This document shows positions 1-9,466 of a stretch of 64,000 nt of DNA, piece by piece. Position numbers and translations under genes: made by a program. The stretch spans positions 24,865 to 88,864 of the forward strand of contig NZ_FQXR01000011.1 in assembly GCF_900130025.1 (NCBI RefSeq), read 5' to 3'. Within the stretch, counting starts at the first letter, position 1, and the number at the start of each line of letters is the position of its first letter. This stretch comes from Sporanaerobacter acetigenes DSM 13106 (GTDB lineage Bacteria; Bacillota; Clostridia; Tissierellales; Sporanaerobacteraceae). The notes under the pieces are model-generated. The model was not told where the DNA came from and searched no databases. It was given only the letters and a program-made list of their open reading frames with translations.

Positions 1-1596
1 CTTATTCCAAAAGGATTACATATATTTGGACAAGGATATTCTTCTAGTGAAGCCTGTGACTATATGAAATTTGTATTGAGATATGATAGAGGAAACATAA
101 AATCTATACGAAGGCTAGTAGCAGAAAGTGAAGAGTTAGACTATGATGAATTGATTGATAGAAATGATACAGAAAGGCTTACTTATTTAGATAAAAAATC
201 TGTTGACATCATAGAAAAGTATGTATCAGAGGAAATTTGTGAAGATAGGTATTTAGATACATTAGAGTTTGGTATGGAATGCTACAATGTTTCAAAAGAA
301 TGTTATGAAATAAAAGGGCTACTTAAAGTATTGGGTGGAGAATATCTACCTGCAAAGTTGGCTGGTGATACTGTAAGAAGCCCTGAAGTATTGCCTACTG
401 GATATAATCTCTATCAATTTGATCCTAGACTTGTACCTAGTGAAGTAGCTTGTGAAAGAGGGGCAAGAATTGCAGACAATACTATAAAGGAGTTCATGAA
501 ATCTAATGGAGAATATCCCAATTCAGTAGCCATAGTTTTGTGGGGATTGGAGACTTCAAGAACTCAAGGTGAAACTTTAGGACAGATATTCCGTTATTTA
601 GGTGTAAGGGTTGTTAGAGATAGAGGTTTTGACCCTGAATATGAGATAATACCACTTGAAGAATTGGGTAGGCCTAGAATAGATATAACTATTAATATGT
701 GTGGATTCTTTAGGGATATGTTTTACAATATGATTCAGTTTATGAACAAGGTCTTTAGAGATGTATATTTGTTGGATGAACCTGATGATATGAATTATTT
801 TAAAGCAAATACAAAAAAGATTTATAAAAATTTAATAGCTAAAGGATATTCTCCAGATGAGGCAGAAGAATTGGCTGTTTCAAGATTGTTTGGTCCCAAA
901 GAAGGAGATTATGGGACTGGCATTACAACTATTATAGAAACTAAAAATTGGACCAACGAAGAACAGCTAGGAGACCAATTTATTAATAGCTTAAAATACG
1001 TATATAGTTTAAATCATAGTGGACAGAAAGTAGAGGGGCTTTTAGAAGATAATTTAAAGACAGTAGATATCGTATCTCAGACTAGGAGCAATCATGAATA
1101 CGAAGTTACTGATTTAGATCACTACTATGAGTTCTTTGGTGGATTGGCAAAATCCGTAGAAATGGTTAAAGGTAAAAAGGCTGAAATATATATAAGTGAC
1201 ACTACTGGAGAGTCTATTGAAACAGAAACTGTAGATAAATCTATAGAAAGAGGAGTTAGGACGAGGCTTTTAAATCCAAAGTGGATAGATGGAATGCTTG
1301 AACATAAATATCATGGAGTACAAAAAATATATGAAAGATTTGAAAATATAATAGGGCTTTCAGCTACAACAAACAAAGTAGAAAATTGGATATTTGATAG
1401 TCTTCAATCAACTTATGTATCAGATGAAGAATTGAGGGAAAAACTTAAAGAAAACAATAGATGGGCTTATTTAAGCATGATGGAAAGGCTACTAGAAGCA
1501 AATGAAAGAGGATATTGGAATGCAAGCGATGAGCAATTAGAAGAAATAAGAAGGGTTTACTTTGAAGTAGAAGGAAGTATTGAAGAAAAAATATAG
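1..1596 (+). CDS. CobN/BchH-type metal chelatase large subunit, C-terminal part
   Basis: The frame is open from the first base, so the gene starts upstream; 531 residues are visible. The first residues (IPKGLHIFG) and the later blocks around GYNLYQFDPRLVPS, VLWGLETSRTQGET and DITINMCGFFRDMF are typical of the large subunit shared by cobaltochelatase CobN and magnesium chelatase BchH/ChlH. That subunit binds the tetrapyrrole and, with AAA+ partners, inserts the metal. In an anaerobic clostridium a cobalamin role, or a CobN-like protein of unknown substrate, is likelier than chlorophyll synthesis. No partner subunits are in view. The stop codon lies inside a 30-bp palindrome that also contains the stop of the convergent gene. 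Confidence 0.85.
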   Translation, partial: LIPKGLHIFGQGYSSSEACDYMKFVLRYDRGNIKSIRRLVAESEELDYDELIDRNDTERLTYLDKKSVDIIEKYVSEEICEDRYLDTLEFGMECYNVSKECYEIKGLLKVLGGEYLPAKLAGDTVRSPEVLPTGYNLYQFDPRLVPSEVACERGARIADNTIKEFMKSNGEYPNSVAIVLWGLETSRTQGETLGQIFRYLGVRVVRDRGFDPEYEIIPLEELGRPRIDITINMCGFFRDMFYNMIQFMNKVFRDVYLLDEPDDMNYFKANTKKIYKNLIAKGYSPDEAEELAVSRLFGPKEGDYGTGITTIIETKNWTNEEQLGDQFINSLKYVYSLNHSGQKVEGLLEDNLKTVDIVSQTRSNHEYEVTDLDHYYEFFGGLAKSVEMVKGKKAEIYISDTTGESIETETVDKSIERGVRTRLLNPKWIDGMLEHKYHGVQKIYERFENIIGLSATTNKVENWIFDSLQSTYVSDEELREKLKENNRWAYLSMMERLLEANERGYWNASDEQLEEIRRVYFEVEGSIEEKI

Positions 1597-1627
1597 CATC
1601 TGAAATTTCAGATGCTATATTTTTCCG
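1585..1627. terminator. Bidirectional terminator between convergent genes
   Basis: Positions 1591-1620 form a perfect 30-bp palindrome (15-base half ATATAGCATCTGAAA). An A-run precedes it and a T-run follows it, so it can terminate both strands. Both flanking stop codons (1594-1596 on plus, 1615-1617 on minus) fall inside the palindrome. Confidence 0.85.
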
Positions 1628-2286
1628 AGGACCTTGTTTATTGCCATATTAGGTATGCCGATGGGTTCTACTATTACTTCTCCAGCATATTTTTTCCCAT
1701 TGAATTCATAAAGGCCTACTTTTGGTAATTGGAAAGTTACAGTTTTGCTTGCATTTATACAGATATTTAATACTTCTCCATTGTCAGCATTTAGACCTGA
1801 AGGTATGTCTATAGCTAGTATATAATTGCTCTTTTCATTTATAAGGGAAATGGTCTTTTCAAATATTCCTTCTACATTTCTTTTAAGTCCTGTACCAAAT
1901 ATTGAATCAATAGTCATATCTGAAGATTCGAGACTTTTTGAAAGCTTTTTTAGATTTTCTTCACTTGAAATGTGATGTATATCAACAACCATATTGTCAA
2001 GTATATTGTAATTTAAATAAAAGTCTTTGCTTCCCTTATCTATATTTCCAACTATAAATACATCTACATCTTTTCCCTCTACTATTAAATGTCTTGCAAC
2101 GGCCAACCCGTCTCCACCATTGTTTCCTACACCACATACAATAGTAAATTTGTTGTATTTTTCTAAGTCTATATTTTTCACTACTTTTAGGGCTGCATTT
2201 TCCATGAGAACTATTCCTGGGATGCCTATAGCTTTTATAGAGAATGCATCAATTGAGTTCATTTCAGTTGAAGTGACTTTTTTCAA
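1615..2286 (-). CDS. nnrE: NAD(P)H-hydrate epimerase (YjeF N-terminal domain)
   Basis: This 223-residue protein is a single YjeF_N Rossmann-like domain. The glycine-rich GNNGGDGLAVARHL segment and a later GTGLKR...DIPSGLNADNG region mark the family. It interconverts the S and R epimers of hydrated NAD(P)H so that a separate dehydratase can repair them. Many bacteria fuse the dehydratase domain to it; here only the epimerase is present. The start is TTG at 2286-2284, preceded by GGAGGTGG at good spacing. It is transcribed convergently with the chelatase gene and divergently from the SNF2 gene. Confidence 0.87.
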   Translation of the reverse strand: MKKVTSTEMNSIDAFSIKAIGIPGIVLMENAALKVVKNIDLEKYNKFTIVCGVGNNGGDGLAVARHLIVEGKDVDVFIVGNIDKGSKDFYLNYNILDNMVVDIHHISSEENLKKLSKSLESSDMTIDSIFGTGLKRNVEGIFEKTISLINEKSNYILAIDIPSGLNADNGEVLNICINASKTVTFQLPKVGLYEFNGKKYAGEVIVEPIGIPNMAINKVLGKI

Positions 2287-2428
2287 TTATTTCCACCTCC
2301 GATACTATTATGATTATATCATTTTTATTATTTTTTTTAAATGAGTATAGGCTATGGTATAATTATTATAATATATTTATTTGTCAATAATCATAGGCAA
2401 ATAGAAATTTTCATTGTTGAGGTGAAAT

Positions 2429-5400
2429 ATGCTACAAATAGATGATAAACTTTTGTTAAATAGAGCAGGAAATACTGAATTTTATTTTAGAGGGCTTCAG
2501 TACTATCGATTAGGAAAGGTTACAAATGTAAAATACATCAAAAAAATTAATTATGTTGAGGCTATAGTGAAAGGTAGTGAAGACTATAAAGTCTATGCTG
2601 AGTTTTCAGAAAAAGGAAAATTAATTTCAACTCATTGTACATGTCCTGCGTATGAGAAATATCCAGGAGACTGTAAACATATTGTAGCTCTTCTTACCTT
2701 TATAGAAAAGTCAGAACTTAAAAATATTTTAGGGGAACTTTCCAATACGAACGTGGAAAAAGAAAAAGTTAAAGACATCATCAACTATTATAGATACAAC
2801 AATGAAAGAGAAACTTTGCCTTTAAATATGGAATACAATTATGAATATAAATACAACAAATATGATGGAATAGATAATAGTTCTTTTTTGAGCCTTAGAA
2901 TAGGAGAAGATAAACTCTATGTAGTTAAGAACATAAAAAATTTTTTTGAGAGTCTAGAAAATAATGAGGAAATACAGTATGGAAAGGGATTTACTTTTTG
3001 TCCCAATAAACATGTATTTAAAGATGAAGACAAAGAGATAATGAATTTTTTGAAATTGTTATATGAAAATCATAAAATGGATTATGGAGAAACTATATTT
3101 AAGGATAAGAGGATTCAATTGACACCAGAATCTTTAAAAAGATTTTTTGAGATGATGAAAAGTAGAAGTTTTAACGCTACTATAATGGATGAAAAATATG
3201 AAGACATAAATATAGTGGAAGAAAATTTGCCATTAGATATGTTTTTGACAGCAGAAAATGAAGAAATGGTAGTAGAAATGAACTTTGACTATAGCTTGAG
3301 ACCTCTAACAAGAAATGGAGATTATTTTTTCTATAAGGGGAAAATATACAATCCTTCAGTGGAGCAGGCTAGAAAATTGGGGCCTATATATAATATAATA
3401 ATGTCTGATTATGATGGGGTCATGAAAATACCTGAAGAGTGTAGGGAAGCTTTTATATCAGAAGTAATACCTAATATAAAAAATATTGTCAATATCCATA
3501 TAGATGAAAAAGTTCAAAATGCAATATATAATCCAGAATTCAAGGGAGAGATATACTTTGATAAAGAAGGAGATATGGTAGTATGTAAAGTGAATTTTAT
3601 CTACGGGGATATATCTATAAATCCTTTTAGTTCTAAGGAGGACAACAAAAGTGATAATAAAAAAATACTCTTAAGGGATATAGAAAAGGAAAGAGCTATT
3701 TTGAAACAATTGGAGGAAAGTGCCTTTAAGGTTCGAGATGGAGAAATATATATAGATGATGAAGAAAAAATATATGCTCTTATATATGAGACTATTCCTA
3801 AACTTCAAGAGTTGTGTGACATATACTATTCTGAAAACTTTAAGAATATAGTTTTTAGAGATTCTTCATATTTTTCAGGGGGTATAAAGCTTAATGATAA
3901 TTTGAATATGTTGGAATTTAATTTTGAAATAGATGGAATAAAACAAAGCGAACTGACAGATGTATTTAGGTCCATGAAAGAAAAGAAAAAGTATTATAGA
4001 TTAAAAGATGGTTCATTTTTGCCTTTAGATAATGAAGAACTTAAATATATGGGGGAAGTTTTTGACTATTTAAATATAAGTAAAAAGGATTTAGAAGCTG
4101 AAAATATAGTTATTCCGAAGTATAGGGCTGTTTATCTAGACAATTTTTTGAAAGAAAAAAAGTTGGATTTTATCAAAAAAAATGTAGGATTTAGAAAACT
4201 TGTACAGGATATAAATGAATTTGAAGATATGGAATATGAAGTGCCAGAGGAACTTGAAAATACCCTTAGAGAATATCAAAAATTTGGATTCAAATGGCTG
4301 AAAACTCTAGCTAGTTGTGGACTTGGTGGAATATTGGCTGATGATATGGGACTTGGAAAGACTTTGCAGATGATTGCTTTTTTGTTGTCAGAGAAAATAG
4401 AGAAGGGGCAAAACACTTCTATTGTCATTGCTCCAACCTCGGTTATATACAACTGGGAAGTAGAAATTGATAAATTTGCTCCCAATCTTAAGACTTTAGT
4501 GGTATCGGGAAGTAAAGTTGAAAGAATTTCTATGCTTAAAGATATCCAAGAATATGATGTAGTTGTTACTTCTTATCCCCTCATCAGAAAAGATATTGAG
4601 GAATATGAAAAATATAGTTTTAGAACTTGTATATTAGATGAGGCTCAACATATAAAGAATCCAAATTCTATTAGTGCTAAGTCAGTGAAAAGATTGAAGG
4701 CTAAAAATTATTTTGCTCTGACAGGTACTCCTATGGAGAATTCATTGCTGGAACTTTGGTCTATATTTGATTATATAATGCCTGGATATTTGATGTCTCA
4801 TGGAAAGTTTGTAGATAAATATGAGAAACCTATTATAACCAACAAAGATGAAAAGGCATTAAAAGATTTAAATAATCACATAAGGCCCTTTATTTTGAGG
4901 AGACTTAAAAAAGATGTTCTTAAGGAACTTCCAGAGAAGATAGAACAAAAAATTCTCGTGGATTTGACCAAAGAACAAAAGAAGGTTTATCTTGCATATC
5001 TTAAAGCTATAAAAGGGGAAATAGAAGAAGAAATGAATACTTCAGGATTTGCCAAAAATCAGATAAAGATATTGGCTGGACTTACAAGACTTAGGCAAAT
5101 TTGCTGTCACCCAGGAATGTTCATTGAAAATTATGAATTTGGTAGTGGAAAATTGGACTCTCTTGAGGAAATATTGTATGATGCATTGGATGGAGAACAT
5201 AGAATACTCATATTTTCTCAATTTACAAGTATGTTAAATATTATAAAAGAGAGACTTAAAAGAGATTCTATTGAATATATGTATTTAGATGGATCTACTG
5301 ATGTGAAGGAGAGGGGAAAATTAGTTGAGGAATTCAATGGAGGAAAGGGACAAGTATTTTTGATTTCACTAAAAGCGGGAGGAACAGGACTCAATTTGAC

Positions 5401-5656
5401 TGGAGCAGATATGGTCATTCATTTTGATCCTTGGTGGAATCCGGCTGTAGAAGATCAGGCTACAGATAGGGCTTATAGAATAGGACAAAAAAATACCGTC
5501 CAAGTATTGAAGCTTATAACTAAAGGAACTATTGAGGAAAAAATATTTGAACTGCAAGAGGCAAAAAAAGAGATGATAGATAAGGTGATTACAGAGGGAG
5601 AAACTCTTGTATCTAAGCTTGGCGAGGAAGAAATAAAATATTTATTTGATATGTAG
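2429..5656 (+). CDS. SWIM zinc finger SNF2-family helicase
   Basis: This 1,075-residue protein begins with a SWIM zinc finger (C70, C72, C82, H84), followed by a long middle region of the bacterial SNF2-associated type. The C-terminal half is a complete Swi2/Snf2 ATPase: DDMGLGKTLQ Walker A near residue 638, DEAQ Walker B at 737, a TGTPMEN motif, and the helicase C motifs KAGGTGLNLTGAD and DRAYRIGQ. Such proteins are DNA translocases that remodel protein-DNA complexes. RapA-like roles with RNA polymerase have been proposed but cannot be read from sequence. GAGGTG precedes the ATG. The DsrE-like gene follows 12 bases after the stop, suggesting an operon. Confidence 0.9.
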   Translation: MLQIDDKLLLNRAGNTEFYFRGLQYYRLGKVTNVKYIKKINYVEAIVKGSEDYKVYAEFSEKGKLISTHCTCPAYEKYPGDCKHIVALLTFIEKSELKNILGELSNTNVEKEKVKDIINYYRYNNERETLPLNMEYNYEYKYNKYDGIDNSSFLSLRIGEDKLYVVKNIKNFFESLENNEEIQYGKGFTFCPNKHVFKDEDKEIMNFLKLLYENHKMDYGETIFKDKRIQLTPESLKRFFEMMKSRSFNATIMDEKYEDINIVEENLPLDMFLTAENEEMVVEMNFDYSLRPLTRNGDYFFYKGKIYNPSVEQARKLGPIYNIIMSDYDGVMKIPEECREAFISEVIPNIKNIVNIHIDEKVQNAIYNPEFKGEIYFDKEGDMVVCKVNFIYGDISINPFSSKEDNKSDNKKILLRDIEKERAILKQLEESAFKVRDGEIYIDDEEKIYALIYETIPKLQELCDIYYSENFKNIVFRDSSYFSGGIKLNDNLNMLEFNFEIDGIKQSELTDVFRSMKEKKKYYRLKDGSFLPLDNEELKYMGEVFDYLNISKKDLEAENIVIPKYRAVYLDNFLKEKKLDFIKKNVGFRKLVQDINEFEDMEYEVPEELENTLREYQKFGFKWLKTLASCGLGGILADDMGLGKTLQMIAFLLSEKIEKGQNTSIVIAPTSVIYNWEVEIDKFAPNLKTLVVSGSKVERISMLKDIQEYDVVVTSYPLIRKDIEEYEKYSFRTCILDEAQHIKNPNSISAKSVKRLKAKNYFALTGTPMENSLLELWSIFDYIMPGYLMSHGKFVDKYEKPIITNKDEKALKDLNNHIRPFILRRLKKDVLKELPEKIEQKILVDLTKEQKKVYLAYLKAIKGEIEEEMNTSGFAKNQIKILAGLTRLRQICCHPGMFIENYEFGSGKLDSLEEILYDALDGEHRILIFSQFTSMLNIIKERLKRDSIEYMYLDGSTDVKERGKLVEEFNGGKGQVFLISLKAGGTGLNLTGADMVIHFDPWWNPAVEDQATDRAYRIGQKNTVQVLKLITKGTIEEKIFELQEAKKEMIDKVITEGETLVSKLGEEEIKYLFDM

Positions 5657-5668
5657 GGGGTAATAAAC

Positions 5669-6007
5669 ATGGAAAAAATGAAAGTAATATTTCATATTGA
5701 TGAAATGGAAAAATGGAGCTTGACACTTATAAATGTCAGAAATCTTTTGAGAGATTCTGAAGAAGAAGTAGAAATAGAAGTACTTGCAAATTCATCGGCA
5801 GTGAAAGGTTTTACTCCTGATTTTGAGCTAGCTCATGTGATAACTAAACAAAATGGCAAAGGAGTTAAATTTGGTGCTTGCAAGAATGCCCTTGAGGCAT
5901 GTGATTTGGGAGAAAGTGATATATTGGAATTTGTAAGAGTAGTTCCAAATAGCATGGTTGAGTTGATACAAAAACAAAGAGAAGGCTTTGCATATATAAG
6001 GCCTTAG
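5669..6007 (+). CDS. DsrE/DsrF-like family protein
   Basis: This 112-residue protein has the small alpha/beta DsrE layout: a KVIFHIDEM strand, a helix, an EVLANSSAVKGF segment and a C-terminal EFVRVVPNSMVELIQKQREGFAYIRP block. Relatives include sulfur-carrier subunits and uncharacterised intracellular proteins. A Cys lies in FGACKNALEACD near residues 70-79, the region where sulfur-relay relatives carry their active Cys, but a sulfur role is only inferred. GGGGG at good spacing precedes the ATG. It is probably co-transcribed with the SNF2 gene. Confidence 0.7.
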   Translation: MEKMKVIFHIDEMEKWSLTLINVRNLLRDSEEEVEIEVLANSSAVKGFTPDFELAHVITKQNGKGVKFGACKNALEACDLGESDILEFVRVVPNSMVELIQKQREGFAYIRP

Positions 6008-6062
6008 ATAAATGTATATAAATTGATATATGAAATAATATGAAATGAGGCGATGTTTAGAT

Positions 6063-7904
6063 ATGAGGAAGAAAAATACTTTGCTTTTGACATTACTGAT
6101 TTTATCTATGATTTTGGTTTCTTGTGGAAATGAAAACAAAGGAAGTAAAAGTGAAATATCTTTATATCCTGCTTATGAAAAGGATCAGAACCAAAAATTG
6201 TGGGGCTATATAGATGCAAATGGAGATTTTAAAATAGAGCCCAAGTTTCAGTTTGCTGGAAATTTTGATGAAAATGGATTGGCAAAGATTTATGATGAAG
6301 AAAAAATGGGACTTGTAAATGAGAACTGTGAAACAATAGTACCTCCAATATATGATGCTATCAGTGATTTAAATGAGGATGTAATGAGTGCTGTTCAAGG
6401 CAACAATTACTCTATATTAGACAAATCGGGCAATATTCTTTTTTCATCTAGTGATTATTTATTTTTAGGGATATCTAGCGAAGGATATATATCGGCAGCC
6501 AAAAAGGCTGGAGACGATGTAAAGATGGGCTATATTGATAAGAATGGGAAAGAACTCATAGAGCCAAAATACAATATTGCCTATGATTTCAAAAATGGCA
6601 GGGCACTAGTTCGAAATGCAGAAGATAAGTATGCTATAATAGATAATACTGGGAAAGTAATCAAAGAACTTAAGTATGAAAATGTATCTCCAGCTGAAGA
6701 CAATGAAACTTTTATTTTTACTGATGAAAAAAATTTGTATGGATATTTAGACAAAAATGGAGATGTATTTATAAAGCCTAAGTTTACCAATGCGTATCAT
6801 TATGAAGATAAAATGGCTATAGTTAGCGTAGAAGATACCTCAAAGAATATTGGAAAATGGGGAGTTATAGATAAAAAAGGAGAATATTTAATTAAACCTA
6901 AATATACTAGTATAGCTTATTTAGGAGGGGGACTGTTTTCAGTATCTAAAGATGAAATTGAAGGTAGTGAAATGTATGTAAAAAAAGCTATTGTAAATCA
7001 AAATGGAAAACAGTTAACTGGATTTGAGTATTATAATATTGGAGGAAATAAAGATAAAAAGATAGACAATGGATATATTTCGGTTAGTGATGGAAAGTAT
7101 ACTTTTTTGTTAGATAAGAAAGGCAAACAGGTTTCTAAATTTCCTAAAATCGAAGGTGTTGGAGAAGTTTCTCTCAAAGGAGATGTGATAGCTTCAGTTA
7201 TAGATGATAGAATAGCTTATTATGATTTCAAGGGAAAGCCAATATGGGAAGAAGACAATACTTATAAATTGAAAGGTGAAGCTGTTGTAGTAGAGAAAAA
7301 ATATGTACCAGATATAGGTGTGAAAATATATTATCCAGAAATACAAGGATTGAAAGATAGAAAAGTTGAAAAATCTATAAATGAAGAATTATATAAGTTA
7401 TTTGTTACTGAAACAATGAAAGGTCTTAAAAAGAACAAAGAGAAAACTACTTTGAATCTTCAATATAATGTTAGGAGAAGCAATGATTTATTAATAGTTC
7501 AAAAAAGTGGTTATTATTTTATGCAAGGTGCTGCCCATGGTATGCCTATTGAAGAAACATACCATATAGATTTGTATACAGGGAAAATATATAGCCTAAA
7601 GGATTTGTTTAAACCAAATAGCAATTATGTGGAAAAGTTGACCAACATTGTGAAAAAACAAATGGGGAAAAGTCAAAATGAAGGAACAAAAACATACCTT
7701 TTAGATGATTTTAAGTCTATAAGAGAAGATCAAAATTTCGTGTTATTTAAGGATTATATTCAATTGTATTTTTATCCATATGAAGTAGCAAGTTATGCAG
7801 AAGGTTTTGCAAAATTTAGCATTCCTTATGAAGAGATAAATGATATATTAGATACTGATTCGGATTTTTGGTGGTCATTTAATAGCAGCAGAGAGGGGAA
7901 ATAA
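6063..7904 (+). CDS. WG-repeat lipoprotein with C-terminal DUF3298-like domain
   Basis: I place the start at ATG 6063, 613 residues, because GAGG lies just upstream and the protein then opens with a clean lipoprotein signal (MRKKNTLLL...) ending in the lipobox LVSC near residue 21. The body consists of WG/KWG repeats (LWGYIDANGDFKIEPKF, GYIDKNGKELIEPKY, YGYLDKNGDVFIKPKF, KWGVIDKKGEYLIKPKY). The last 190 residues resemble the DUF4163/DUF3298 pair found in RsiV- and PdaC-like exported proteins (GAAHGMP, YHIDLYTGKIYSLKDLF). It is probably tethered outside the membrane; binding partner unknown. An upstream in-frame ATG at 6045 would spoil the signal peptide. Confidence 0.82.
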   Translation: MRKKNTLLLTLLILSMILVSCGNENKGSKSEISLYPAYEKDQNQKLWGYIDANGDFKIEPKFQFAGNFDENGLAKIYDEEKMGLVNENCETIVPPIYDAISDLNEDVMSAVQGNNYSILDKSGNILFSSSDYLFLGISSEGYISAAKKAGDDVKMGYIDKNGKELIEPKYNIAYDFKNGRALVRNAEDKYAIIDNTGKVIKELKYENVSPAEDNETFIFTDEKNLYGYLDKNGDVFIKPKFTNAYHYEDKMAIVSVEDTSKNIGKWGVIDKKGEYLIKPKYTSIAYLGGGLFSVSKDEIEGSEMYVKKAIVNQNGKQLTGFEYYNIGGNKDKKIDNGYISVSDGKYTFLLDKKGKQVSKFPKIEGVGEVSLKGDVIASVIDDRIAYYDFKGKPIWEEDNTYKLKGEAVVVEKKYVPDIGVKIYYPEIQGLKDRKVEKSINEELYKLFVTETMKGLKKNKEKTTLNLQYNVRRSNDLLIVQKSGYYFMQGAAHGMPIEETYHIDLYTGKIYSLKDLFKPNSNYVEKLTNIVKKQMGKSQNEGTKTYLLDDFKSIREDQNFVLFKDYIQLYFYPYEVASYAEGFAKFSIPYEEINDILDTDSDFWWSFNSSREGK

Positions 7905-7921
7905 TTTTCCCCTTATTTTTT
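7894..7921 (+). terminator. Rho-independent terminator of the lipoprotein gene
   Basis: Eight-base arms AGGGGAAA (7894-7901) and TTTCCCCT (7906-7913) enclose TAAT and are followed by TATTTTTTT. The hairpin overlaps the stop codon. Confidence 0.8.
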
Positions 7922-7964
7922 TCTCTACAATTGCTATAATAATGTAGAAGGAGTTGATATATAT

Positions 7965-9329
7965 ATGGCTAGGAAGAGACCAATAGTTGAGATGGAAATA
8001 ATAGATGTTGATTTTCCAAACAAAGCATATGGAGTAGTGGATGGGAAAAAGGTGAAAGTTAAAGGTGGAATAAAGGGACAAAGAGTGAAAGTCCGTATAA
8101 ATAAAAAACGCAAAGATTATGTTGCAGGAAATATCATAGAGATAATGGAAAAGTCTCCGTTAGAAATAGAAGCAAAATGTCCTCATTTTGGTGGTTGCGG
8201 TGGATGTACTTATCAATCTATTCCCTATGAAGAAGAATTAAAAATAAAGGAAAATCAAGTGAAACGGTTATTTGTTGAAGAAGGAATAGAAGATTTCAAT
8301 TTTTTAGGGGTTGAAAGGAGCCCAAGTTTAGAAGAATACAGAAACAAGATGGAATATACTTTTGGAGATGAACATAGGGATGGACCATTGTCATTGGGAC
8401 TTCATAAAAAGGGAAGATTTTATGAAGTAGTCAGTGTGGGAAAATGCAATATTGTAGATAGAGATTTTGCAATTATATTAGGGGAAGTTATAAATTATTT
8501 TAGGAATACGGATATACCTTGTTATAACAAGAAAATTCATGTAGGAGTATTGAGACATTTTGTTATAAGAAAGGCCTTGTCTACTGGAGAAATACTCTTA
8601 AATCTTGTGACTAGTTCTCAAGGAGAAGTACCACTTGATGAATTGATAGATAGACTAAAAAAATTAGAATTGTATGGAGAAATAAAAGGTTTCATTCATA
8701 CTATAAATGACAATGTAGCTGATGCTATAAAAGTAGATAGATCGGATTTGGTATATGGTAGAGATTATATTATAGAGGAGATTTTGGGACTTAAATTTAA
8801 AATATCTCCATTTTCTTTTTTTCAAACCAATACTTTTGGAGCAGAAAAGCTCTATTCTATAGTTAGAGATTTTGCAGGAGATATTGATGATAAGGTAGTG
8901 TTTGACTTATATTCTGGTACGGGTACTATATCTCAAATAATGGCTCCAGTAGCTAAAAAAGTGATAGGTATAGAAATTGTAGAAGAAGCTGTAGAGAAGG
9001 CTTACGAAAACTCAAAATTGAATAGGTTAGATAATGTAGAGTTTATTGCAGGAGATGTTTTAGAAGAAGTAGAAAAGCTATTGGAAAAGCCAGATTTAAT
9101 CATATTAGATCCTCCTAGAGAAGGTATCAACCCAAAAGCACTACAGAAGATCATAGATTTTTCTCCAGAAAAATTCGTATATGTATCTTGCAACCCAGTT
9201 ACATTGGTTAGGGATTTAAAAGAGTTTATAGATAGAGGATATATAATCGAAAAAGTAAAATGTATGGATATGTTTCCGAGGACGGGGCACGTGGAGTGCA
9301 TAGCGTTGATACAAAGAGAAATTTCGTAG
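7965..9329 (+). CDS. rlmD: 23S rRNA (uracil-C5) methyltransferase, RlmD/RumA type, with an ICE-supplied C-terminus
   Basis: This 454-residue SAM-dependent RNA methyltransferase has an N-terminal TRAM domain, an iron-sulfur Cys set (C72, C78, C81 in CPHFGGCGGC), the SAM motif FDLYSGTGT, LDPPREG, and the nucleophile Cys409 in YVSCNPVTL. His442-Val443-Glu444 is the conserved GHVE motif; Glu444 is 35 residues after the Cys, the same spacing as Cys389 and Glu424 in E. coli RumA, where the Glu is the catalytic base. Everything after HVE (CIALIQREIS) is encoded by the integrated element. The host's own ending (HVESIILMTYCGSDKE) lies at 63.38-63.43 kb. AAGGAG precedes the ATG and TATAAT lies at 7935-7940. 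Confidence 0.92.
   Translation: MARKRPIVEMEIIDVDFPNKAYGVVDGKKVKVKGGIKGQRVKVRINKKRKDYVAGNIIEIMEKSPLEIEAKCPHFGGCGGCTYQSIPYEEELKIKENQVKRLFVEEGIEDFNFLGVERSPSLEEYRNKMEYTFGDEHRDGPLSLGLHKKGRFYEVVSVGKCNIVDRDFAIILGEVINYFRNTDIPCYNKKIHVGVLRHFVIRKALSTGEILLNLVTSSQGEVPLDELIDRLKKLELYGEIKGFIHTINDNVADAIKVDRSDLVYGRDYIIEEILGLKFKISPFSFFQTNTFGAEKLYSIVRDFAGDIDDKVVFDLYSGTGTISQIMAPVAKKVIGIEIVEEAVEKAYENSKLNRLDNVEFIAGDVLEEVEKLLEKPDLIILDPPREGINPKALQKIIDFSPEKFVYVSCNPVTLVRDLKEFIDRGYIIEKVKCMDMFPRTGHVECIALIQREIS
9288..9296. other. attL core of the ICE inside rlmD
   Basis: CACGTGGAG here matches CACGTTGAG at 63376-63384 except for one base. The two copies sit where the rlmD reading frame changes from host sequence to element sequence and back. 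The core encodes His-Val-Glu of RlmD. The crossover must lie in CACGT or in GAG. The recombinase frame that continues into 9293-9466 favours CACGT. Confidence 0.75.
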
Positions 9330-9466
9330 AAATCCTGAGATTCAAGCAGTTTTATGACCATTTTGAGTTTGTGGAAGATGAGCATAATTTTAAGAAAAAA
9401 GTACTGAAAAAGTATTTTAATGTTTCAGTAGTGGTTGACCTAGTTAGTGGAGACACAAAAGAATAA
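9293..9466 (+). other. Severed 3' end of the serine recombinase gene
   Basis: In the phase in which the recombinase reaches its last sense codon (CGT, 63378-63380), the sequence after the left core is open for 57 codons (GVHSVDTKRNFVEILRFKQF... to ...VVVDLVSGDTKE) and stops at 9464-9466. It has no start or ribosome site of its own. In the circular form it would be fused in frame to the recombinase. Its first 37 bases also encode, in another phase, the new C-terminus of RlmD. The fusion is an inference from frame continuity. Confidence 0.6.

Noticed and set aside
2027..2344. A 105-codon frame opposite the 5' end of nnrE.
   Set aside because: It is antisense to the conserved YjeF motifs and lacks a ribosome site.
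9002..9385. A minus-strand frame across the rlmD 3' end and ICE border.
   Set aside because: It covers the catalytic end of rlmD and has no recognisable features.
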